Assembly (NCBI GenBank): GCA_964520525.1
Contig: CAZFNR010000029.1
Span: 1-16,440, forward strand
Direction of reading: 5' to 3'
Length of the DNA: 16,440 nt
DNA from: JAJPXC01 sp964520525
Lineage (GTDB): Bacteria; Bacteroidota; Bacteroidia; Bacteroidales; Muribaculaceae
Of this stretch, positions 7,914 through 14,842 are shown one piece after another. The notes below the pieces were generated by a model. It did not search any database. It was not told where the DNA came from and was given only the letters and a program-made list of their open reading frames with translations. Numbering within the stretch: position 1 is the first letter of the stretch; the number at the start of each line of letters is the position of its first letter. A program made the position numbers and the translations under genes.

Positions 7914-7955
7914 CATTAGCGAGTAGTGAGAACCTCATTATGGCTACCGCTAATG
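7914..7955. repeat. Imperfect 12-bp stem hairpin in the dehydratase leader
   Basis: CATTAGCG (7914-7921) and GTAG (7923-7926) pair with CTAC (7944-7947) and CGCTAATG (7948-7955). This gives a 12-bp stem with one bulged A at 7922. Inside it, TGAG-AAC-CTCA (7927-7937) can form a second small hairpin. Read on the plus strand it is followed by CGTTTTATTTT, which resembles a weak terminator tail. Read on the minus strand it would sit at the start of the leader of the dehydratase mRNA. The pairing is visible directly; the role (terminator, mRNA stabiliser or operator) is inference. Confidence 0.55.
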
Positions 7956-7968
7956 CGTTTTATTTTCA

Positions 7969-7976
7969 CAAAAATA
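7969..7976 (-). promoter_or_regulatory. Possible -7 element for the sugar dehydratase operon
   Basis: TATTTTTG on the minus strand matches the Bacteroidota -7 consensus TAnnTTTG exactly. The nearest TTTG that could act as a -33 element is at 8004-8001, 24 nt away, longer than the usual 19-21, which weakens the call. Transcription would begin just upstream of the 7914-7955 hairpin and give a leader of about 160 nt. Confidence 0.35.
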
Positions 7977-8220
7977 GTAAAATAATTTCTAATTTTCATG
8001 CAAATTACTGCACTTTGTGTGCTTTGCGGAAGATATGTAGTTGATTGTCAATAGTATGCGTATGAGGTTTGTACACTTGACCACTCCTGATGGAATCTGT
8101 GAGTTGCTACATATGAGCATCTCAGGCAAATCGCTAATTTTGCACTTCATATTGGACTCATTCTTCACGATTGTTAATGTATTTAGCATTTATGTGTGGC
8201 TGAAAATCATAAAAAATCAT

Positions 8221-8228
8221 TACCTTTA
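8221..8228 (+). promoter_or_regulatory. Possible -7 element for the six-gene surface operon
   Basis: TACCTTTA matches TAnnTTTG at all but the last position. No clean TTTG stands 19-21 bp upstream; TGTGG near 8195-8199 is the nearest. The start of transcription would be near 8235 and leave about 65 nt before the ATG at 8301. An alternative, weaker candidate is TATGTGTG at 8191-8198 with TTG at 8171. Confidence 0.35.
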
Positions 8229-8300
8229 CAATTTCAAAATTCAACTAAAACCAAATCTGCTTTTTTCTTTCTTCAAATCATTGTGAAACAGTGTATTGTA

Positions 8301-10838
8301 ATGAAATATATAAACTGCTTATTAGGACTAAATTTACTGGTGTTGTCAGCTTGTGACACCGATGACGGGCCTTCTCGTCTTGGAAATGGTCAAATTGCCG
8401 CTGACATCGATGTTGATGCTGAAGTTTTGTCAGCCACTATCCCCGGACAGGGAGAGACGTCAACGGTCAATGGAATAAGTCCGGAGGATTTTTCGTTGAC
8501 TCTTAGGTCTGTTGATGGCGCTTTTTCCAAAACATGGGAAAAGTTCAGCGATTTCCCCACTGACGGATTGTATAATATTGGTGACTATGTCATGGAGGCT
8601 GCTTTCGGTTCAATTGATAAGGAGGGCTTTGACGCGGCTTATTATTATGGAGAGCAGTCTCTGTCTGTTCGAGAAGCTGAGACGACAACGGTGCGAATAG
8701 TCTGTAGCCTGGCGAACTCAATGGTATCGGTATCGGCCACAGAAGCATTCAAAGGCTATTTCAGCGACTATTCAACACTGATTCATTCCGATGGTGGCGG
8801 GTATTTGCAATATGGCAAAGATGAGCTCCGACCGGTGTATATCTGTCCTGGCAATGTGACATTTACCGTTTCTGTCACCAAGCCCAACGGTCAGTCTGCT
8901 TCGTTTGTCGCTCCAACCCCGATAATTGCCCAACCTAGGCATCATTATCGTGTGAAGCTCGATGTGAATAATGGAGATATGGGAAATGCTAAATTGATTA
9001 TCTCATTTGATGATTCTACCGACCCACGCGATGTTGTCATTGATTTGAGTGACGAACTGATGAGCTCTCCCGCTCCCGCCATATTCGCCAACGGGTTTGT
9101 GTCTGGACAACCCTTCACAATAACGGAAGGAGCCTCGGCGTCCACAAAGTTATCCGCGACTATATCGGCTGGGGCAGGGATAGCCAAAGTCATCCTTTCT
9201 TCTCGAGTCACTTCGATGCAAGATGCGGGAATACCGTCTGAATTTGATTTAATGAAAGCGACAGATGCACAGCAATCGCTCCTTGAAGGTATGGGGCTGC
9301 GCGTCAAAGGGCTGTGGCGAAATCCGGATAAAATGGCTGAAATAGATTTTACTGATTTTGTCGCGAATATACATCCCTCTGATGGTGACAATCTCACATT
9401 TTCACTCATCGCTGTCGACTCCTATGGAAAGTCAAGTGAGCCGGTTTCGCTTCTCCTTAATTTTAACGAAGTGTCATTCACAGCCTCTCAGGTGTCTCCC
9501 ATAATTGTCGGCAAAAACACGGCAGCTATAAAAGTCAAGCCATCGACCGAAATGGCCGATGCGTCGAGATTGTCACTCGCCGGAAATTTATCCGGGAGTT
9601 GGGTTGCCCTCCCGATAGAGTCAGTCGCCGATAACGGTGCCGAGTGGATTGTGTCATTCACGGTCCCAGAGGGGACAAGTGCCTTACCCGTTAGGATGCT
9701 TTACAACGGGGTTGCCAAGGGGGAGGTAGTGATGGAACGCCAATCTCCCGATTTTAGATTGGAGGTTGACCCTTTTGCTACATCGACTGTAATCAAAATT
9801 ATCCACTCCGACCCTGACGTGGCAGCCGCCATCGTGCGTCAGATTGAAGTTGTTGATGCTGGTGGTCACCGATTGCATATAGTGCGGCGCGACGACAAAA
9901 AAAGTCTGGTTACTGTTTCAGGACTTAATCCTGCTACATCCTACGAAATCAAAGCGACAGCATTACCTGGGAACAGTAAGGCGGTTTTTACCGACCCCGT
10001 AAGATTCACCACTGAGAAAGCGGTCTCGATTCCAAACGGTGATTTTGAAAAAGCTAAATTGAAAGAGGAGTATTATAACTTGCCTTCGGGCGGAAGATAT
10101 TCTCAGACCCACGTCGGAATCTACAATCATCAGAACTATTGGTCAGCCGACCTTTATCTGCCCGAAGGGGGGTGGGCCACCGTAAACGATAAAACTATGT
10201 GCAAGGACGCCAAGCATAAAAACACTTGGTATCAGCAATTGTCGGCGATGATTGTCAACGATAGCAAAAATGGTTCTAAAGCGATGAAGCTCACAAGCGT
10301 AGCTTGGGATGTGAATGGGGAACCGATTAAAGATTACGCACAGAACGTCGGTGAATTTTTACCCTATAATCCCAATGTGCCCGATGTGGCGTTTCGTGCT
10401 GCCGGTAAATTGTTTCTCGGAAGTTACAGCTATTCAGCAGCCGATAATTCCGAAGATTACGATGAAGGGATATCTTTTTCATCTCGACCGTCGGCTTTGA
10501 CCGGATACTACAAATATATGCCGGCCGCACATGGTCTTCCTCTTGACAGAGGCTGCGTGTCGGTAACTCTTTATCGGGTCGACAATGGGACTCAGACTGT
10601 CGTAGCGTCAACCACTGCCGAGCTTCCGCTCGCTCCTGGTTACACTTCGTTCAAAATTCCATTGGAATACCCGGTATTTGGTTTGCGTCCGACCCACCTT
10701 AAAGTGATGTTCTCTTCTTCCGTTTCAACAGGCTCCATTGATTATGAGACTGCCAATATCCCTTTGGTCAACGATCTCGTAGCCGGTGCGGCAAGAGGAA
10801 GTTCTTTGTGGATTGACGACATTTCATTCGCTTACTAA
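8301..10838 (+). CDS. DUF4493 / Ig-like / Fn3 / PCMD surface lipoprotein, 845 aa
   Basis: This is a large predicted surface lipoprotein of unknown biochemical function and the first gene of the six-gene operon. The lipobox is LSAC with the lipid Cys at 18, followed by DTDDG, an acidic stretch like the Bacteroidota surface-export signal. Residues about 25-255 match the DUF4493 pattern: EDFSLTLRS, YYYGEQSLSVREAETT, CSLAN with Cys135, and HYRVKLDVNNG. Residues 258-388 are an Ig/cadherin-like module shared with the next two genes. Residues 390-480 are another beta-rich module. Residues 483-573 resemble fibronectin type III (SGLNPATSYEIKA). Residues about 576-845 match PCMD, the 'putative carbohydrate metabolism domain', starting SIPNGDFE and ending SLWIDDISFAY. 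The frame opens upstream at a GTG (8196), but only the ATG at 8301 gives a proper signal sequence. Domain names are from recognition. Confidence 0.85.
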   Translation: MKYINCLLGLNLLVLSACDTDDGPSRLGNGQIAADIDVDAEVLSATIPGQGETSTVNGISPEDFSLTLRSVDGAFSKTWEKFSDFPTDGLYNIGDYVMEAAFGSIDKEGFDAAYYYGEQSLSVREAETTTVRIVCSLANSMVSVSATEAFKGYFSDYSTLIHSDGGGYLQYGKDELRPVYICPGNVTFTVSVTKPNGQSASFVAPTPIIAQPRHHYRVKLDVNNGDMGNAKLIISFDDSTDPRDVVIDLSDELMSSPAPAIFANGFVSGQPFTITEGASASTKLSATISAGAGIAKVILSSRVTSMQDAGIPSEFDLMKATDAQQSLLEGMGLRVKGLWRNPDKMAEIDFTDFVANIHPSDGDNLTFSLIAVDSYGKSSEPVSLLLNFNEVSFTASQVSPIIVGKNTAAIKVKPSTEMADASRLSLAGNLSGSWVALPIESVADNGAEWIVSFTVPEGTSALPVRMLYNGVAKGEVVMERQSPDFRLEVDPFATSTVIKIIHSDPDVAAAIVRQIEVVDAGGHRLHIVRRDDKKSLVTVSGLNPATSYEIKATALPGNSKAVFTDPVRFTTEKAVSIPNGDFEKAKLKEEYYNLPSGGRYSQTHVGIYNHQNYWSADLYLPEGGWATVNDKTMCKDAKHKNTWYQQLSAMIVNDSKNGSKAMKLTSVAWDVNGEPIKDYAQNVGEFLPYNPNVPDVAFRAAGKLFLGSYSYSAADNSEDYDEGISFSSRPSALTGYYKYMPAAHGLPLDRGCVSVTLYRVDNGTQTVVASTTAELPLAPGYTSFKIPLEYPVFGLRPTHLKVMFSSSVSTGSIDYETANIPLVNDLVAGAARGSSLWIDDISFAY

Positions 10839-10862
10839 TAATAAATTATTACACTAATTGAT

Positions 10863-12053
10863 ATGAAAAATTTAAACGATATAATTGCGGTTTCAGCCGT
10901 GGCTCTATTATTGATGTCATGTGATAACGACTGGAACCCCGAGAAACTCCTTTCTCCTGATGGCGATGTTTTGTTTACATCTTTGAATCTCGATGTTGAC
11001 AATTCCATTAAGGAAACTTTGCCATCAACCGGCCTTGATGTCAATGACTACACTGTTTCAATTACAAATGCGGTCACTGGTGCCGCCTGCGGTAGTTGGA
11101 AATATGGCGAGATGCCCGAGGTGCTGACGCTCCCTGTCGGGGATTATAATCTCGATGTGGAAAACGCTCCATTGCAGGCTGCGGCATGGGATTCTCCATT
11201 TTATCATGCCGCTAAATCTTTTAGCATAGAGGAAAATGAAATATGCAGTTTGGGCGATATGACCTGTGTGTTGTCTAATGTCGCTGTTTCTGTCCGATAT
11301 TCCGACGCTTTGAAAGCTGCACTTGGCGATGATGCGAAAGTGACAATAACCGCTGCCGACAATGCGGCTCTTGACTTTTCTGCCGATGAAACACGCATAG
11401 GTTATTTCGCGATGCCCGCCGGCGCGTCGACTTTGGTAGCATCGTTCAGCGGAACCGTCAACGGGCATCTGACCACTCTCCTCAAAACGTTCACCGGCAT
11501 TGAGGCCGGACAACACCATTATGTGACATTCTCGGTTAACAATGGCTCGATTGACCCCGGATTGATTATAGATGCCGATATCACTTTTGATGATGTCGAT
11601 ATTGATATCCCCGGTGGAGAAGACCCTGACCCGGGCGACAGACCGGGAGAGGACGATGCTCCGGCTATTACCAGTCAAACCCTCGATTTAAACAGCGTTA
11701 ACACTGTTACCGCTGATTTGGTCGCCCGTGTTGATATTGTCGCTCCCAACGGTATTGAAAAACTTGAAGTTACAATTGTTTCTGAATCTTTGACTCCTGA
11801 GGAATTAATCGGAGTCGGGCTGACAGATCATTTTGACCTCGCACATCCCGGCGAATTTGATGAAGCGTTGAACGAACTCGGCTTCCCGACCGGCAACGAT
11901 ATTATCGGTAAGGAATCATTGACGTTCGATATATCTTCATTTATGCCTTTGCTCGTTTTCTTCCCGGGTAACCATAATTTCGTGCTTGACGTAACCGATT
12001 CTAAAGGTCTGAAGGCTTCTGCCACTCTGAAATTTTACACCCCGCAGCAATGA
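10863..12053 (+). CDS. DUF4493 surface lipoprotein, 396 aa
   Basis: This is the second lipoprotein of the operon, 24 nt after the first. The lipobox LMSC places the lipid Cys at 20, followed by DNDWN, less strongly acidic than in its neighbour. Residues about 30-245 follow the DUF4493 pattern: DYTVSITN, an EVLTLPVGDYNLDV turn, FYHAAKSFSIEENE, CVLSN with Cys135 in the same place as in the first gene, ADETRIGYFAMPAG, and HHYVTFSVNNGS. An acidic Pro-rich linker (about 250-267, with EDPDPGDRPGEDD) separates a C-terminal Ig/cadherin-like module (about 268-396). That module's SESLTPEEL, DHFDL and VTDSKGLKAS segments line up with the first and third paralogues. It lacks the Fn3 and PCMD parts. It overlaps the next gene by 4 nt (ATGA), suggesting translational coupling. 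Function unknown. Confidence 0.85.
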   Translation: MKNLNDIIAVSAVALLLMSCDNDWNPEKLLSPDGDVLFTSLNLDVDNSIKETLPSTGLDVNDYTVSITNAVTGAACGSWKYGEMPEVLTLPVGDYNLDVENAPLQAAAWDSPFYHAAKSFSIEENEICSLGDMTCVLSNVAVSVRYSDALKAALGDDAKVTITAADNAALDFSADETRIGYFAMPAGASTLVASFSGTVNGHLTTLLKTFTGIEAGQHHYVTFSVNNGSIDPGLIIDADITFDDVDIDIPGGEDPDPGDRPGEDDAPAITSQTLDLNSVNTVTADLVARVDIVAPNGIEKLEVTIVSESLTPEELIGVGLTDHFDLAHPGEFDEALNELGFPTGNDIIGKESLTFDISSFMPLLVFFPGNHNFVLDVTDSKGLKASATLKFYTPQQ

Positions 12054-13204
12054 AGAATCCGATACTTGACAAAATCATATTGACCGCAGTTGCGTTGGCA
12101 TTATGTGGCTGCTCATCCTCTGACGACTATGGACCCGCCGGAGGGAATGAAGATGGGGATGGTTGTGTCGCATTGTCACCAATGTTTTTAAATGAAACCG
12201 GAGCCGACAGCGATGGTCAACTCGCCGATGGATGCACCATCTTCATTTCCAATCCACAGGGGCGTATACGCACCTATAACGGAGTTTCTCAATTGCCCCA
12301 ACAGATATGGCTCATGTCAGGCAGCTATGTGGCTGAGGCGTGGTCGGGCGATAGCCTGCCGGCATCTTTCACGGCGAAATACTACCGGGGTTATCAGCCA
12401 TTCGAAGTCAGAAAAGGAGAAACTTCGGTGGTTAACATCAACTGTACGCTTGCAAACGTTGTGGTATCGGTATCTTACGATAACGAGGTCAAAGATGCGT
12501 TGAATAGCTACCGATTGACAGTCGGGCATAAACGAGGCACTCTTATCTTTGACGGTGACGACACACGGAAAGGCTATTTTATGATGCCGAATGGGGTCAA
12601 AGATTTGGATTGGACTCTGACGGCGGAAACTTTCGATGGAAAACTGTTTGTCAAGTCAGGTACAATCAGTGATGTTAAACGCGCCACTGAGTACAAACTA
12701 CACTTTAATTATTCGGGATTCGTGACACCTCAGGGAGGGATGACCTTTGATTTGACGGTCGACAAGTCTGAAGTTGACGTTTACCACGAAATACCTATAA
12801 ATGCAGCTCCATCAATATCGTTAGACGGTATGGATATTGCGCTTGTGCAGCAATATAATCGTGGAGAGTCACGCCGACATCCCGTTACGATTGTGGCACC
12901 ATCGGGATTGAAATCGGTGACAATGACGAGTGAACAATTCGCTACGCTTGGATTCACTTCCGACTCCTATTCGCTCGTTAATCCGTCAGACGCTACCGTC
13001 TCGGACCTATATTCAAAAGGTATAAATATAGCGACTCGGCATGACGATGACGGCACCGATGCTATGGTGGTGAATTTCAGTGCCAAACTGTGCAACTTAC
13101 TTCCAATTGGTGAATATAAAATCGCTTTTTATGCCGAGGACAAGCAGGGCAAATCAAGTCAGGCTTCGTTGATGATTAAAATTATACCGCCGACACAACA
13201 ATGA
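12050..13204 (+). CDS. DUF4493 surface lipoprotein, 384 aa
   Basis: This third DUF4493 paralogue starts inside the previous stop (ATGA at 12050-12053). The lipobox LCGC places the lipid Cys at 21. SSSDDYG and then an acidic Gly-rich linker follow, close to the Ser-Asp-Asp surface-export pattern of Bacteroides lipoproteins. The DUF4493 part (about 38-245) contains YYRGYQPFEVRKGETS, CTLANVVVSVSY with Cys132, DDTRKGYFMMPNG and EYKLHFNYSG. The C-terminal module (about 252-384) contains the VTIVAPSGLKSVTMTSE, SYSLVNP and AEDKQGKSSQASL segments shared with the two preceding proteins. Length and layout match the second gene. Function unknown; probably displayed on the outer surface with its paralogues. 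Confidence 0.85.
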   Translation: MKNPILDKIILTAVALALCGCSSSDDYGPAGGNEDGDGCVALSPMFLNETGADSDGQLADGCTIFISNPQGRIRTYNGVSQLPQQIWLMSGSYVAEAWSGDSLPASFTAKYYRGYQPFEVRKGETSVVNINCTLANVVVSVSYDNEVKDALNSYRLTVGHKRGTLIFDGDDTRKGYFMMPNGVKDLDWTLTAETFDGKLFVKSGTISDVKRATEYKLHFNYSGFVTPQGGMTFDLTVDKSEVDVYHEIPINAAPSISLDGMDIALVQQYNRGESRRHPVTIVAPSGLKSVTMTSEQFATLGFTSDSYSLVNPSDATVSDLYSKGINIATRHDDDGTDAMVVNFSAKLCNLLPIGEYKIAFYAEDKQGKSSQASLMIKIIPPTQQ

Positions 13205-13216
13205 CATATTTTTGAA

Positions 13217-13954
13217 ATGAAAAAAATACAGCTATTTATTTTGATTCTGTTTGCTGTGGCCGGCGGTTTAAACGCACGGGCACAACAGGAATTCCGGCGT
13301 AATCTTGAACAGATTTCGTTTATCCCCAAAGGCCAATGGATTACAGGCATCAGCGTCAACTATTCTCAGTCTGACCAAGACAATTACCAATTCTTGATTG
13401 TCGAAGACATCAGCGGTGACACTTATTCATTCAAAGTCAGCCCGATGTTACTATATTGCTTTAAAGACAACCTCGCCGTCGGCGGCAAAATCTCCTATAC
13501 TCGCAACAAAACGAGCATGAGTTCTGCCGACGTAATCATCGATTCAGAAACCGACTACAACATCGACAACTTTTACCGCATCAGCAACAACTACTCGGCA
13601 GTAGGCGTACTCCGCTACTACATAAGTTGCGGCAACAACAAGCGCTTCGGATTTTTCAACGAGTTGCAGTTGCAAATCGGTGGAGGCCAATCAAAACTAT
13701 GCAACGGTAGCGGCGACGACTTGACCGGCACATACGAGACAAATACAAACGTCAACATCGGTCTCGCCCCAGGGTTCATTATGTTCCTTAACAACTACTC
13801 TGCTATCGAAGTCAATGTCGGAGTTCTCGGATTTTCCTACACCCACACAAAATCTAAGACCGACCAGATTTACGTATCGCATCGCAATTCCCAAAAAGCT
13901 AATTTCAACATCAACCTGCTGTCCATCACATTCGGCATGGCATTTTACCTCTAA
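13217..13954 (+). CDS. Predicted outer-membrane beta-barrel protein, 245 aa
   Basis: This appears to be a small outer-membrane barrel. Residues 1-22 form a signal peptide ending ARA before QQEF. The rest alternates polar and hydrophobic residues, with many aromatic residues and Gly/Asn-rich turns. It ends in strands finishing GMAFYL, and a terminal hydrophobic or aromatic residue is typical of barrel proteins. The motif FIPKGQW lies near residues 35-41. It is clearly related to the next gene: FIPKGQW, KRFGFFNEL against KRFAIFNDV, APGF against SPGV, and FNINL near the end all align. It starts 12 nt after the third DUF4493 gene. No specific family was recognised with certainty. A roughly 8-12-strand barrel acting as anchor or pore for the lipoproteins is an inference. 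Confidence 0.75.
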   Translation: MKKIQLFILILFAVAGGLNARAQQEFRRNLEQISFIPKGQWITGISVNYSQSDQDNYQFLIVEDISGDTYSFKVSPMLLYCFKDNLAVGGKISYTRNKTSMSSADVIIDSETDYNIDNFYRISNNYSAVGVLRYYISCGNNKRFGFFNELQLQIGGGQSKLCNGSGDDLTGTYETNTNVNIGLAPGFIMFLNNYSAIEVNVGVLGFSYTHTKSKTDQIYVSHRNSQKANFNINLLSITFGMAFYL

Positions 13955-13959
13955 ACGAT

Positions 13960-14829
13960 ATGAAGATTATATATTTGCTCGCAGCGATTATGGCCTTGAT
14001 TCCCTTTAGAGCTAAGTGCCAAGAAAACGCCCCGATTGCGACTACCGACTCTATTTCGCAACCTGCAGCCCGCGCACAGCGCGACCTCTCTTGGATGGAT
14101 GAAAAAGTGATTGTCGGCAAAGACACCGTCAGCATCATCATTCCTCAACGTAACTTCGGTCGCTATGACCGCGGACTTTACAACTTCCTGTTCATTCCAA
14201 AAGGGCAGTGGGCGTTAGGGCTCACAGCCTCCTACGGCTCATTTGACGCCAAAGATGTCGAATTACTCTCGGTTATCAAAGATTTCGACTTTAAAGGCAC
14301 AATATACTCCGTCAAACCGTCGGTTGCTTACTTCTGGAAAAACAACCAATCGGTCGGTATCAAATTCAACTACACTCATAGCGACCTGAATATGCCTCAT
14401 CTGGCTGTTGATTTCGACGACGACATCAACTTTTCAATCCGCGATGTAAGCTACTACTCCGAGACCTACTCAGTCGCTCTCTTTTATCGCAACTACGTCG
14501 GACTTGGCCGGGAAAAACGCTTCGCTATCTTCAACGATGTCGATATCTCTTTCGGTGGTGGAGTGTCGCGCTTCAAACGATACTACAACAACGAGTTGCG
14601 CGATACGAAGACCGATATTTTCGAAGCCGCACTTAACTTTAGTCCCGGTGTCTGCGTTTTCGTGATGGACTATGTCAGCTTCAATGTCTCTTTCGGCGTA
14701 TTCGGTATCAAAATGCGCAACGAGAAACAAAAGACCAACGACGTTGAAGAAGGCTCTCGCTTCACCAGTGGAGCAAATTTCAAATTCAACATCTTCAATA
14801 TCAACCTCGGAATCGGTATCCACATCTGA
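13960..14829 (+). CDS. Predicted outer-membrane beta-barrel protein, 289 aa, paralogue of preceding gene
   Basis: This second barrel-like protein begins 5 nt after the first. The N-terminus (residues 1-20, ending RAKC before QENAP) is a signal peptide. The cysteine is not in a good lipobox, so signal peptidase I processing is assumed. About 50 residues follow that the first paralogue lacks, including the charged VIVGKDTVSIIIPQRN stretch. Then comes FIPKGQW (about residue 77-83) and the alternating-strand pattern with KRFAIFNDV, FGGGVSRFKRYY and a final FNIFNINLGIGIHI. The extra N-terminal part could form a periplasmic plug or a contact site. Family not identified with certainty; the operon position points to a shared role with the lipoproteins. 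Confidence 0.75.
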   Translation: MKIIYLLAAIMALIPFRAKCQENAPIATTDSISQPAARAQRDLSWMDEKVIVGKDTVSIIIPQRNFGRYDRGLYNFLFIPKGQWALGLTASYGSFDAKDVELLSVIKDFDFKGTIYSVKPSVAYFWKNNQSVGIKFNYTHSDLNMPHLAVDFDDDINFSIRDVSYYSETYSVALFYRNYVGLGREKRFAIFNDVDISFGGGVSRFKRYYNNELRDTKTDIFEAALNFSPGVCVFVMDYVSFNVSFGVFGIKMRNEKQKTNDVEEGSRFTSGANFKFNIFNINLGIGIHI

Positions 14830-14842
14830 TAAATCTCAATAT

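Larger units (their letters stand above)
7799..8300. other. Divergent intergenic region, about 500 bp, no convincing gene
   Basis: This AT-rich stretch separates the minus-strand sugar dehydratase from the plus-strand surface operon. Short open frames exist on both strands (up to 81 codons), but they overlap each other, have no family resemblance or good start context, and are not called. It holds a hairpin at 7914-7955, a possible minus-strand promoter at 7969-7976 and a possible plus-strand promoter at 8221-8228, each listed separately. Confidence 0.6.

Noticed and set aside
7823..8286. Overlapping short frames of 66-81 codons on both strands in the divergent region
   Set aside because: They overlap each other on opposite strands, resemble no known family, use AT-rich codons unlike the neighbouring genes and have no start signals. 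Better read as non-coding.
8196..8300. A 35-codon N-terminal extension of the first surface lipoprotein from a GTG start
   Set aside because: It would bury the lipoprotein signal sequence, and the ATG at 8301 gives a clean lipobox at Cys18.
10839..10851. Perfect AT palindrome TAATAA-A-TTATTA just after the first lipoprotein stop
   Set aside because: Made of A and T only, short, and in a 24-nt gap inside an operon; not stable enough to call a terminator.
14672..14842. A 57-codon N-terminal extension of the last lipoprotein
   Set aside because: It overlaps the barrel gene in another frame and places the lipid signal internally. The ATG at 14843 is correct for a lipoprotein.
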